Assembly: GCF_003711515.1 (NCBI RefSeq)
Contig: NW_021167086.1
Location: forward strand, 1,712,289-1,776,288
Length of the DNA: 64,000 bases
DNA from: Sodiomyces alkalinus F11
Taxonomy: Eukaryota; Ascomycota; Sordariomycetes; Glomerellales; Plectosphaerellaceae
Direction: 5' to 3'
The translations under genes were made by a program, and so were the position numbers. The notes beneath the pieces are model-generated. The model searched no databases. It saw only the letters and a list, made by a program, of their open reading frames with translations, and was not told the origin of the DNA. This document shows, piece by piece, positions 11,701 through 21,430 of the stretch. How positions within the stretch are numbered: position 1 is the first letter of the stretch; every line of letters starts with the position of its first letter.

Positions 11701-12760
11701 AATTGGTGGTATATATCTTTAAGGTCTAGCTTAGTATAGTACTACGCTAACGATAACCGATCTAGGATTTTATACATTAGGGGCAGGGGGGTACGGTCCT
11801 TAATAGTCACCTTATTTAACTCTCTATAGTTAATATAAAGGCGTAGCTTACCGCCCTTCTTAGGAATAAACAGAATAAGGGCGCTGGACGGGCTAGTAGA
11901 CGGTCTAATCTATCCCTTTGCCACGGTATCCTATAAGTACTAACGCAGCACCTCGAGTTCTTATACAGCGAGGGGGTAGATAGGACCGTATAGCGGCTTT
12001 TTTACTTCTTCGATCTTAATAGCGTAATCCTACTACTAGTATATCGGCAGCCTCCCGGCGTTTTCGATTTTAAAAACGTTAGCGAAATCTTAATACTATT
12101 CCGGTAGTATAGTAGCGGGTGCCCCGGCTTCTAAGAATTTATCTTTATATCCTACTAAAGGGTTTTCTACTAGGCCGATATAGCCGATACGTGGGCCTCG
12201 CGTAGAACCTATATAGGTTAGAGTAAGGATAGACTTAGCTTATCTGACTACCCTACGCAGCTCTCTTAGGGATATAACCATACTCAGTTCTGCGTAGGTT
12301 AAGGGGTAGGTCTACGTGCTATACTACTAATTAATATTAGGGTTAACGGCTATAAGCTATAGCCTCCTTAGGATAATCTTCGCCCCTATAAGATTTATAA
12401 CGTGGAACTCGGCGCGTTATACCCTCTTTCGCCCCTAATAGTCTATCACGACGATAATCCTATAAAGGGATCCTAGAGTTATCTTCGTTTATCCTTCCGT
12501 AATCCAGGATACCGGGACCGAGGACCCCTCGGGGACCTAACTAGGTCCTAGGAGGGACCGATCCAAAACGTTAATATTAGCGCCTCCGTTAAGGAGAGCC
12601 GACGTCTACACCTATTCCCTACCTCGACGAAGGGAGACACGCGTCTTTACCGGTATAGTAGTAGTAAAGGGGGTTACTTAAGGTGGGTATTATCCTTAGG
12701 GCACCTTACCCGTAACACGACCGAGCGTAGGATAAGACGTGGATACCCGTTAGGTATTCG
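8730..12760 (-). pseudogene. Gypsy2 pol (PR-RT-RH-INT-chromodomain)
   Basis: Minus strand, domains in reading order. Protease region about 12700-12200. RT about 12100-11240, with [38 protein letters not shown] and the catalytic site as YLDN (about 11527-11538), where a working enzyme has [16 protein letters not shown] follows. RNase H about 11160-10760 (LDTSAFAISAV, PDSELIAII). A spacer with tandem motifs covers 10640-10080. Integrase about 9990-9200 has an HHCC-like start (ILHCFYNRPSVGHYRVI) and a core with TIDRKRDTILI, ending with GPYKVTKIVG. A chromodomain at about 8855-8733 (EYEVETILDYR, YLIKQAGY, NTQEPKQN) matches the C-terminal chromodomain that steers chromovirus integrases to histone-marked chromatin. 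Many RIP stops; inactive. Confidence 0.85.
10080..10640 (-). repeat. Tandem motif in the RNase H-integrase spacer of Gypsy2
   Basis: A short unit containing (G/A)TTATCCGCT(T/C)(A/G)CGTCT occurs about five times, near 10086, 10246, 10366, 10420 and 10556, at uneven spacing of roughly 50-160 bp. On the minus strand it encodes a repeated peptide close to (V/K)(K/E)T.ADN(P/L)F, usually next to Ser/Pro-rich stretches (for example ADNPFLE). It looks like a repetitive, probably unstructured linker between the RNase H and integrase. Confidence 0.65.
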
Positions 12761-12779
12761 GGTTATTATTACTCGAACG

Positions 12780-14250
12780 CTACGCCCTAGGGCTACGATA
12801 TATAGTGGCATAGTACCCCTTTTAGTTATAGTTATCGCAGGTGATGGAATCAAGGTGCGATAACGGTTTAGGGCGTATAGGGTAGCTAGGGGTAGAGGCT
12901 AGTATAAGCGTAGGGGCAGACATGGAAACAGGGGCAGAAATAGGGGTATAAGGAGGGATACTAGTAGAACTATAGGTGGCCGGAGCGTGGGGATTATAAT
13001 TATAGGCACGCGAGCGGAGGCGACGTTATTAGGTAGCGGACTAGAAGTCTATCTGGCCGACAGCTAAGCCATCGGTAATAGTTAGGGCCTTAGCCCTATA
13101 ACAGGCTAGGGCTAGGTCTTAGTAATCCTTAGGAACCCCTATAGATACTATATAGTCCCGAATAGGTAGGAGGACCCTTATTAGTACTATCTAAATCCTC
13201 TACTAGTCTAGGAGTTTGCCTAGTAGTTCCGACTCTAGGGCTTCCTACCGTTATATAAATTTAGCGTAAGACTCGCCCTCTCTCTAAGATAAGATAGACT
13301 CGCTTTAGATCTATACCGCTACCTCCTATAGACGGGTATCGTTATCGTTAACCTAACGGGATAACTAAGCCTATAGTACGGCCTAGCTAACCCTATTAGA
13401 GTCGCTATCGTACTTATATCGTAATTTAGCCTGCTAGCGTTCCTTAAGGTGATAAGGGAGGCACGATATAACGAAATAGTTCTTCGCAGCGTCCGTGGTG
13501 AAAGACTAAGAGTCTAGGTCAAACCGTTAATTTATTTCCTAGTTAAATATACGATACTTAGCCTAGGATACACTATCCTATTTAGGTAAGGGGAAATTAA
13601 ACTTAGCCTATATAGCGGATCTGTGTATAGATAATATCGTGGATATATCGTAAGTATACTAGGATCCTAATAGGGTTATAATAATACGACGCCGAGGTTC
13701 TACTATACGACGGTAGGTGATATTAGCCAGGTTAGGATTAATAGCGGCGGTGGCGGTAGTAGTAGCGGCGGTAGTAGTAGCGGCGGTAGTATCCGCCTCT
13801 AGCTTAGTAAGATACGCGAGCTTAGGCTTACGGTGGTTCTATACCTCTATCTATTTACCGCGTTTATCTAGTTATTCCTCCGTTAGCGTGGCTGGGTTAA
13901 TATTCGTATATGGGGGCAGGTTAGGGTTATACGCGGGTCTTATCGTGGTTATAGAAGGGACGGGGACGGTGATAGGGGTAGAGGCAGTGGCAGAGGTAGT
14001 GCTAGCGATAGAAGTAGTAGTAGGTGCAGGAATAGGGGCGGGTGTAAGGGCAGAAATAGGTGCCGGTGCGTTAGTAGAAGTAGGAGCCGTGTTAGTTCCC
14101 GGCGTGTTCCCGTCGTGTTCCTTGTCGGCGTCCTCTATAAAGGCGGTCTCGCTATCGCGGAGCTATCGCTTAAACTAACTAGCAGCCTCGTTAAAATCGA
14201 ACGTAGGATCGTTTATTTCGTGATAGTTAAATATCTTAGTAACTCTCCTT
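12780..14250 (-). pseudogene. Gypsy2 gag
   Basis: Minus-strand frame upstream of pol, much degraded. It has Gly/Ala/Pro-rich runs at about 14150-13750, where the plus strand shows a misleading 153-codon Val/Ala-rich open frame. A helical segment lies near 13330-13160, and a remnant of one CCHC knuckle near 12845-12810 (TCDNYN.KGYYATI, with Cys and His turned to Tyr by RIP). The start lies close to the element's 5' LTR; no reliable ATG remains. Confidence 0.6.
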
Positions 14251-14288
14251 AACGGTCTTCGCGCCCTTAGAGGGTAGAGCGATTAAAA

Positions 14289-14617
14289 TATTAAATAGGT
14301 ACTCGTAAAGAGTAAAAAGGTAGGGTTAAATAAGGAACCAGGTATAATCACGATAGGATTATAATAGGGTTAGAACGTGGGTATAGCTAAAGAATCAGAT
14401 TAATCGCTAGCCTCCCTCTTCTAAGGAGAGGCTCCCTCGCTCTTTAAGGCTACGCTCTACTCCTCGAGGGCTGCCTTATTTGCTTCGAGGGGCTATTCTA
14501 TTTACTATACAATGACTTACTTTGTTTATGCCTCTAGGGGTCTTAGACTGGGCATACCTGGACCCCTGTGGGTTCACACTAGGGACCCATTATGACCACT
14601 GCTACAGGCACCTGACA
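14289..14617 (-). repeat. Gypsy2 5' LTR
   Basis: 329-bp copy of the 5512-5863 LTR, ending ...CACCTGACA in plus orientation. Its right half (14500-14617) keeps more CpA/TpG than the partner copy. Just inside it, on the minus strand, the leader reads AATCGCTCTACCCTC rather than a TGG-type primer-binding site. Confidence 0.85.
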
Positions 14618-17600
14618 AGGACCCCGAAACGATAGGCCGAGGGCGGCCCCCTAGCCATACCCCTTCTACCTCTTCCACTTCTTCTTCTGCCTCTTCTTTC
14701 CCCTTCTTTTTAGGCCCTAGAAGCCGGCCCTGGACCGAGGATCGACTGCTATAGGGCTTATAGGTCCCTAAGCCTACTCTTATTATAGGGGACTTTAACA
14801 GAAACCACTAGTAGTAGAACGAAGCTACTACTAACTAAGCTTTTATTAGGGCCTAGGCTCTAGTAGACTGGTTAGATAGCCTCGGAGCCACCTATTTAGT
14901 AGATTCTGAAGAAGTTAACCTAAACGGGGGGACCTTTTTTAGGTCTAATCTTCGTTAAGAGTCGGTTATAGACCTAGCCTTTTACACGCCCGGCTTCGAT
15001 CGTCTCCGCTTCGATAAGTAGGAGTATATCGAAAACACTACCTCTTTACACCGCCCTATTCTCCTTTCTGCTACTATTTCAGACTCTAAAGGTCCTATAA
15101 ATAGGTCTCTCCCGCCGGCTTATAACTATAAGCTAGCAGATTAGGGCCTGTTTACTAATACCCTAAAAAGCCTAGAACCTAGCCTTAACCGGGACCTCTA
15201 ACAGGCTGTTAACGCCTCGGACTAAGACTCTTTAGGTCGCTGCCTCTAGGACACTATTACCCTAGTGCTTTAGGCTATAGTGCCTAAATTAAGGGTAGTA
15301 GAGCGTTCGAAACCGTGGTGGACTAAAGAGCTAAAGGCCCTGCGAGAATCAGCTACTAGGGCTTTTAGGGTATTTAGAAAGACGTCTAAAAAGAGGGCCT
15401 CGGTTACCTAGCTAGCGTCTTTAGAAACCTCCTAGAAAGAAACTCGGAACGCCTACTATAGGGCAGTAGAAACAGCGAAAAGCGACTACTAGGAGGCCTT
15501 CCTAGCCTACGCCGAAGGCCCCGAAATTTTCAAGGCCTATAACTATACGAAAAGCGGCCTTAACGCGAAAATTCCACCGATTTAAACGCTTATAAAACAG
15601 AAGGCCTATACCTTCGAAGATAAATATAACGCCCTACTTTAGACCCTTTTCCCTTCCGCTACCGACGTCCCCGAAGCCCCTATATTTATAGGCCCTTCGG
15701 AGGGCCTAGGCCCCTCTTACCCTTCTAACGGTCCCTAGAGCCTGACTAGATCACGTAGTAAGGGCCTTAGAAGACCGTGGGAGTGGCCTAGCCTTTAGAC
15801 TACCGAACTACAACGCGCTATATTCGGTGCTACTAAGGGGAAAGCCTTAGGGCCTAATAGGATTAGTCTAAAGCCGATCCAGTAGGCCTATAAGGTTATC
15901 CCCGGGTCCTTTTTATAAGCCTATACAGCACTATTTAGAGCAGACCACTACCCTACGTACTAGAAAGAAGCGCTAAGGGTCGTTCTACCAAAGCCGGGAA
16001 AAAAGAACTATTCTAATCCTAAATCCTATAGGATTATAGCCCTTCTAAACTACCTAGGTAAAGTCCTCGAAAGGGTTATAGCTATTAGGCTTAGCTTTAT
16101 AGCTAATACCCGCGACGACCTTCTATACCCTAGCTAAATAGGGGGAAGAAAATAACGCTCTGCTATCGATATAACCCTTCTCCTCCTCCACTATGTCGAA
16201 AAACAGCGTAAATCACGCCAAAATCCTATGATTTCTACGCTATTTTTAGATATTAAAGGAGCGTTCGATCACGTCGCCCGTCCCTAGCTACTTATAAACC
16301 TTTAGGAACTCTAACTACCCTCGAACCTAGTTAAATAGGTAGCCTCTTTTACAGAAAACAGGCGAATCCAACTAGCCTTCGAGGGCAGGTCCAGCAGCCT
16401 ACCCCCCTAAATATAGGGGTTCTATAAGGCTCCCCGGTTTCCCCGATCCTTTTCCTGATTTATATTAGGAAGGTTATAACGGGACCGGATTTTCAGGGTC
16501 TTTAGGTATCCTATATCGATCATTTTTAGCTATCTATAGCGTCTACGTCGACTAGGAAAAACTATAAAACCCTAGAAAAAGCCGTAGCCTCCCTTTTCGA
16601 CGTAGTAAAAGTTAACTAAGTCGTCTTCGACCCTAAAGAAACAGAGCTTATTCACTTCTATCGAAGACGCTCTAAAGAAGACACTCCGGTCATTATAAGG
16701 GGGCACCTAGTTAAACCTACGCTAGGTGCTATTAGGTGGCTAGAGGTCTAGTGTAATCCTAAGCCATCCTTTAAACCTTATATCGAAAAACGACTAAATT
16801 CGGCTTTAGGGGCCCTAAACAGGCTATATAAGTTAGCTAGCTCGTAAAGGGGCCTTTCCTGTAAGGCTCTACGGCAGCTATATATAGCCTGTATAGCCTC
16901 CCCCTAAATCACTAAAAAAATACCTTATAGACCGCCTAGAATGCCTGTAGTACGGCGCTCTAGTCAGGGCATTAGGGGCTTTTAGGGGGGCCCCTTTACG
17001 GCCTTTAGAACTCGAAGTAGTAGTCCCCCTAGCGGCGGTTCGGTTAACTAGATCTAATAGGCTTTATACCTTTAAAACCTTAAAATTCCTACCGAACCAC
17101 CCTATTAGATACTATCTCCTACTAAGCGCAAACCACGAAGGCCTTAACCGGCTACAGAACCTTCTGTCTACTATAGAGCTATTTAGGCTAGGCCTAGAAA
17201 TAGCGGCTTTAATAGGTTAGTCTAGAGATATCAAGGGCCCTTCGGCTAGGTGGGAGACCCCCTAGGCTTCGGAACCCTTAGCGGATCTAAGGCCCTTTTT
17301 TCCTAAAGACCGGCCTCTTATAGCCACTAACCCTGGCCCCGATACCGTCGATCAGAACACAGCCCACCTCGAAGCCCTAGCTGAAATATAATAAGACCTA
17401 GGGGAATACGCGGCTGTTTTCTATACCGACGGCTCCCTAGGCCACCCTACTAGGCCCCCTAGTGGACCCTCGTAGGCTATGGCCGCTGTGATACAGTGGT
17501 CTAATACCGGAAGGCCCTATAAAGCTATAGGCTTTAACCTAGGGGCCGCTACCGAAGTCGCGGACGCCGAATTATACGCTATTCTTTAGGCCCTTTACGC

Positions 17601-18523
17601 TGCCCTAGAGCAGACGCCTAGGCCCCTAGAGTGCTATATTTTTAGTGATTCCTAGGCGGCTATTCAGAAGCTTCAGCGCACCTTATAGTAGGCTATAAAA
17701 GCTAAAGACCTTATTTCCCGCCTTAAATAACTAGGCACTTCGGTCTCTATATGGTAGTGCCCCTCGCACGTGGGGATAGAAGGGAACGAACTAGCGGATA
17801 AGGTGGCTAAAGGGGCGTTAAACCCGGAAACAGCTACTAAATCCGTTAGCTTAGTTACCCTTAGCCACCTAAAACGCCGGGTAAATAAAGCCCTTATTTA
17901 AGACTAGAAGAGCCTTTGGACCCACGAAGAGGAGGAGGAAAAAAGAGGTAAATCGGTTCGATTAGGCCGTCTATATAGGCGACTAGTCCGCGATAACCTC
18001 TGTTTCTCCTAAAAACCACTACTAATATAAGGCCCTAGGTAGGTAAAGTCGGCTTTTACGCCGTTAAAAACCGGCTTCGATTACCTAAAAACCCACTAAA
18101 AAAGGGCCTAAAACTACGTGGACGACCGCTATTCCTGTCCCGGCTCCCCTATACAGAATACAGTATACCTTATTCTCTCCTGCCCTTTTTATACAGAAGA
18201 TCGAAAAGCCCTATGGAAAGCCCTAGTAGGCCTACCGCTATCTCTGCCGCTATTATTCGGTACTAAAAGAGGTATACAGGCCTTAGAGGCCTATCTTTTA
18301 GCTACTAAAATAGTCTCGGCGGAGTGGTATAGGGCGTAAGCCTCGGATCCTGCGGTCTAGTCATCTGTTTTGGTTTTTTTTTACCTGTTTTACGGGATAT
18401 TAGGCAGACTGTTACGGAGGATTTCCTTTATTTATTACCGTTCCTTACTAAAACTAGCTTATTATAGCCTTTAGCTTTAGGGCAAAGGGCGCCGCGCCAT
18501 AGCTTTAGGGCTATATACACGTA

Positions 18524-19963
18524 ATGAATAAAAAAGAAATAGCACCCTATACATCCACGGCCCTAGTAGCAGCTACTGGAAGTATAACCCCGGAGGCTAT
18601 CTCGGGAAATATAACGCTAGCGGGTGCTCCGGCGGTTACCCCGGCGGCCGTAAAAATCCACCGTAAAGACCTCCCTCCTCCTCCGAAGAACCCTCGCGAT
18701 ATACCCTCGCACCTTTACGGCCACTTATTCCGATAGGTATAAGAAGACTACCTACGGAGCTATAAGGAGATAGGGTCGTGGATACGGGTACCGGTATCCG
18801 TAATAGATAGATATTAGGTTCTTAATTCGATATAGGTGATAATATATAAATTCGATAAGTATAGATTTCTATCTAAATATAAGGTAAGACTTATAGTATA
18901 AGGAGATTAGTAGTATTAATCCTCCGTTAAGGAGACGTACGTAGCAATACTAGCCGGACGGTCGTTCCGCGCGTCAATAGCTATCGCTACCCGATTTAAC
19001 TTTACGTTATTATAATTCGATATTATAAATGTATTTATATACGCGCCCCTCCCCCCACGATATCGTTATATACCCGCCGCTAGGTTTTCTAGCCCCGGAG
19101 AGCCGTTTTTACCTGAAAAAGGCGTTATATAGACTTAAGGAGTCTTTATTACTTTAGTAAAAGCACTTTTCGGCTATCCTGTTAGCGGACGGTTTCTAGA
19201 TAGTGCTATAGAAACCGTGTTATTTTCTACGCCGCGGTTTAATCCTGTTTTTCTACGTTAACGATATCGTTAGTACTTATAAGGAATACTATAAGGCGTA
19301 GATAAAGGAGGCCGTTAATAACCTATAATGCTACTATAACCTATAAGGTAGCGATCCTTTATAGTGGTTCGTGGGTATTAAGGTTATTCGCGACTATATC
19401 GCCTATAAAATCTAGCTATTATAATGTAACTACGTTACTAAATTAGAACGCCTTTTAAATCCGAATAATAGTAAGTATAGTAGTAAATATCGCCTAATGC
19501 CCCTAGTCAAAATCGCAGAGCTACTACCCGATTCAGAGACCTGGACTAATATTAAAAGCTATTAATAGAAGATAGGATCTATACTATACGTAACAGTATT
19601 ATCGCGGCTAGATATCGCGTTTATAGTATTAAGGCTATACCGTTTTAACGTTAATCCAGGGTCTATATACTATAAGGCCGCCGATTATCTAGTTCTTTAT
19701 CTAATTAATAGCTGATTGTTTATATTAGAATTAGGGAGTAGCGATGCTATTAAAATCTACACTAACGCCTTATTTACTAAATATACCCTTAATTATAAGA
19801 GTAGTTAAACGTATATAATACGCTTATTTAGCGGTATAATCGCGTAGCGCGCTAATAAGCAGGATATAGTCACGATATTAATAATGGAAGTAAAGCTATT
19901 AATATTAGTATAAGGTATAAAAAAGGGTATCTTTATATAATGCCTATTACTTAGTATGGGAGT
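18524..19963 (+). pseudogene. Copia pol, part 1 (RT and start of RNase H)
   Basis: It starts with a stop-free stretch, 18524-18736 (MNKKEIAPYTSTAL...), that reads as the linker before the RT. Then come the hallmark Copia-RT segments: IIYKFDKYRFLSKYKVRL, TYVAILAGRSFRASIAI, FDIINVFIYAPLPP, ALFGYPVSG, and LSRLDIAFIV. RNase H shows DAIKIYTNALFTKYTL, SSQTYIIRLF and RANKQDIVTI. It ends LLLSMGV at the Gypsy1 insertion. The frame needs RIP stops read as Gln/Trp and at least one shift near 19250-19350. The closest resemblance in memory is to fungal Copia polyproteins. Confidence 0.75.
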
Positions 19964-20166
19964 TGATACGGGCTGTGGCCCACAGAATAGTCCCGGCAGT
20001 GGCCGGGACTAAGAAGCACGGACCCTTTAGCAAGGCCCGTGCGATTCTACACGTACTTAGCCGTCTACACACCGTGTAGACTTTTCCTTTCCTCCTTTCC
20101 TTCCTTAGTTCGAATAAACTATATTTTCGGCCTTAATACGTGAGTAACTTTGGATAAGCCGTTATA
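19964..20166 (+). repeat. Gypsy1 5' LTR with internal hairpin
   Basis: It starts TGATACGGGCTGTGG and ends CCGTTATA. It contains a perfect 9-bp stem (AGTCCCGGC / GCCGGGACT, loop AGTG) at 19989-20010 that is preserved in the other two LTRs of the family (26849-27052 and 62560-62763). The leader directly after it reads TATTCGAACTTATAAG. Confidence 0.9.
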
Positions 20167-20214
20167 TATTCGAACTTATAAGATTATAAACTTTAACGCT
20201 TATATAGAAGGAGG

Positions 20215-21430
20215 TCCTAGTTATTTCGCTCTAAGCCCACTAAGGGGCTAAGGGCAGATTATAGGGACCTTGTATAACGAGATCGATAAACGCGTGTTAT
20301 AATGCGTATAGGAAGCGGTAAGGATATATACCACCCCTATTTATAATATAATCGCTAGCCTATAAGCAGCCTTCGAAAGGTCTTAACTTGACCCGTACCT
20401 TATACCCACTATATACCCGACGCCTACCCTAGTCGTTACGCCCTGGCCTTTACCTAGGCCCCTAAAAGTAGAGACTGCTATACCCGTCCCGCTACCGGCA
20501 CCCACGCTCTTATACCGTATATAGTAGGTCGTTATTCCCGTAAAGTTTAGTAGAAAACGCACGGAATACACTGCCTAATACTAGGCTATACGACTAAAAC
20601 TTAAGCTTAATAGCCCGTTATTTTATAGTAATAAAGAGGCGTGGTATATAATTAATGTATACTTAGATACCTAGCCTTAGTAGGTGGTTAGCACCTTTTT
20701 CGGTAATAGAGGTACGAACGGTGAATTTGACCTAGAGGAATTTATAGCCTACCTCGACTGTACGTACAAGGACTATAACGAATAAGGCCGCGCTATTAAC
20801 GCCCTCTAATCGATAAAGTAAAAACCAAATTAACCGTTCGCGCGTTTCCTACCCACTTCTAAAAGGAACCTAGCGTAGGCAGGAGGCTATAACTAGGTAG
20901 ACTATATTAAGATATTATTCCCTAATAGCGCCCCAAACGACGGGCTATATAATAGCCTAGTCGTAGCTAACGTCCCTAATACCTATACCGAATAGGTTAA
21001 TAAAGTATCAATAATCGTATAAAGATAAAAGGGCGCTAGTAAGTCGTACTAACCGATTCCCGTCGCCCGTAAACCGGCTAAGGACGCTAACGGCGATATC
21101 GTTATAGGTATAGTTAATAAGGTCGGCGAGTTTAAGGGGACCTAATAAAAACCTAATCGCTGCGCGGATATTACGTGCTAAAACTACTAGAAGAAGGGCT
21201 ATATCCAACGGTACTATAAGAGTAAGAAGGATACGGTGACCCGAATATCCTCTTAAGAGGAGGAATCCGAAGATATTCCCGAAGATACCGAAGACTCTGA
21301 AAAAGAATAGCTCTAATGCGAAATCGGGTATTATAGCCGACAGCGCGAGAGTAACACGAGTAGGAGGAGTTTAAACTACTACTACGGAGCGAGTTAGTAT
21401 TAATCTAAATAAGAGTTAGTAGTAATCGGT
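20215..21430 (+). pseudogene. Gypsy1 gag
   Basis: Degraded plus-strand frame. It includes PNSAPNDGLYNSLVVANV (about 20922-20975) and a single zinc-knuckle remnant at about 21160-21225: RCADITC.NY.KKGYIQRYY, where the fourth ligand has become Tyr. A strongly acidic stretch follows (EEESEDIPEDTEDSEKE, about 21258-21310). Then comes the protease start. The stop-free minus-strand frames over this region are shadows. Confidence 0.65.

Larger units (their letters stand above)
5512..14617 (-). mobile_element. Gypsy2: complete chromodomain LTR retrotransposon
   Basis: The element is 9.1 kb with LTRs at both ends, inserted in the endonuclease domain of LINE1. The flanking 5-mers are AGAAC (5507-5511) and AGGAC (14618-14622), the same duplication differing by one RIP-type G to A change. 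Reading on the minus strand the order is gag, protease, RT, RNase H, a repeat-rich spacer, integrase and chromodomain, which places it in the chromovirus branch of Ty3/Gypsy. Between pol and the element's 3' LTR there is about 2.8 kb that is not pol and reads best on the opposite strand (6540-8039). A purine-rich tract (GGGGGAGGTCG on the minus strand, about 5866-5876) lies against the 3' LTR as a polypurine tract. Coding is destroyed by RIP. Confidence 0.9.
5128..18339 (+). pseudogene. LINE1 ORF2 (EN-RT-RNase H), split at 5511/14618
   Basis: The ORF2 ATG is at 5128 (MNKGPFSLKDIRF, then YNVDKQAPA and IVLIQEP of the endonuclease). The frame breaks at 5511, where Gypsy2 is inserted, and resumes at 14623. 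It continues with IIGDFNRNH (GDFN box, about 14787), DLAFYTPGFD and HRPIL. The RT covers about 15830-16700 (KALGPNRISL, LPKPGKKNYSNPKSYRI, FLDIKGAFDHV, then YIDHF where Tad elements have Y.DDF). RNase H lies at about 17370-17830 (YTDGSLGHP, DAELYAILQAL, SDSQAAIQKL, PSHVGIEGNELAD). A C-terminal Cys/His cluster (YSCPGSP..., LILSCPFYTED) sits in the stop-free stretch 18118-18339, which ends in TAA. Stops are RIP-type TAG/TAA. It cannot make protein. Confidence 0.85.
3070..18520 (+). mobile_element. LINE1: Tad1-type non-LTR retrotransposon, split by Gypsy2
   Basis: This is a two-ORF non-LTR retrotransposon: gag-like ORF1 with zinc knuckles, then ORF2 with endonuclease, reverse transcriptase, RNase H and a C-terminal zinc-binding motif, the domain order of fungal Tad1 elements. 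Without the 9.1-kb Gypsy2 insertion and the 0.2-kb solo LTR the element would be about 6.1 kb, close to a full-length Tad. RIP is milder here than in neighbouring elements: many C-rich codons survive and stops are mostly TAG/TAA at Gln/Trp positions. The 5' edge (about 3070) is approximate. The 3' end is taken at the point where Copia coding begins (about 18520), after a roughly 180-bp untranslated tail. No poly(A) or target-site duplication was confirmed. Confidence 0.85.

Noticed and set aside
13717..14178. 153-codon open frame on the plus strand, Val/Ala/Gly-rich
   Set aside because: It lies antisense to Gypsy2 gag; its repetitive valine/alanine composition comes from GTA/GCG-type repeats of the RIPped gag DNA, and it has no domain.
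20383..20571. Open frame on the minus strand, with a similar one at 62157-62345 on the plus strand
   Set aside because: Both lie antisense to gag in Gypsy1 and Gypsy3 and are similar because the elements are related; RIP creates stops mainly in the sense frame rich in Gln/Trp. Considered a shadow.
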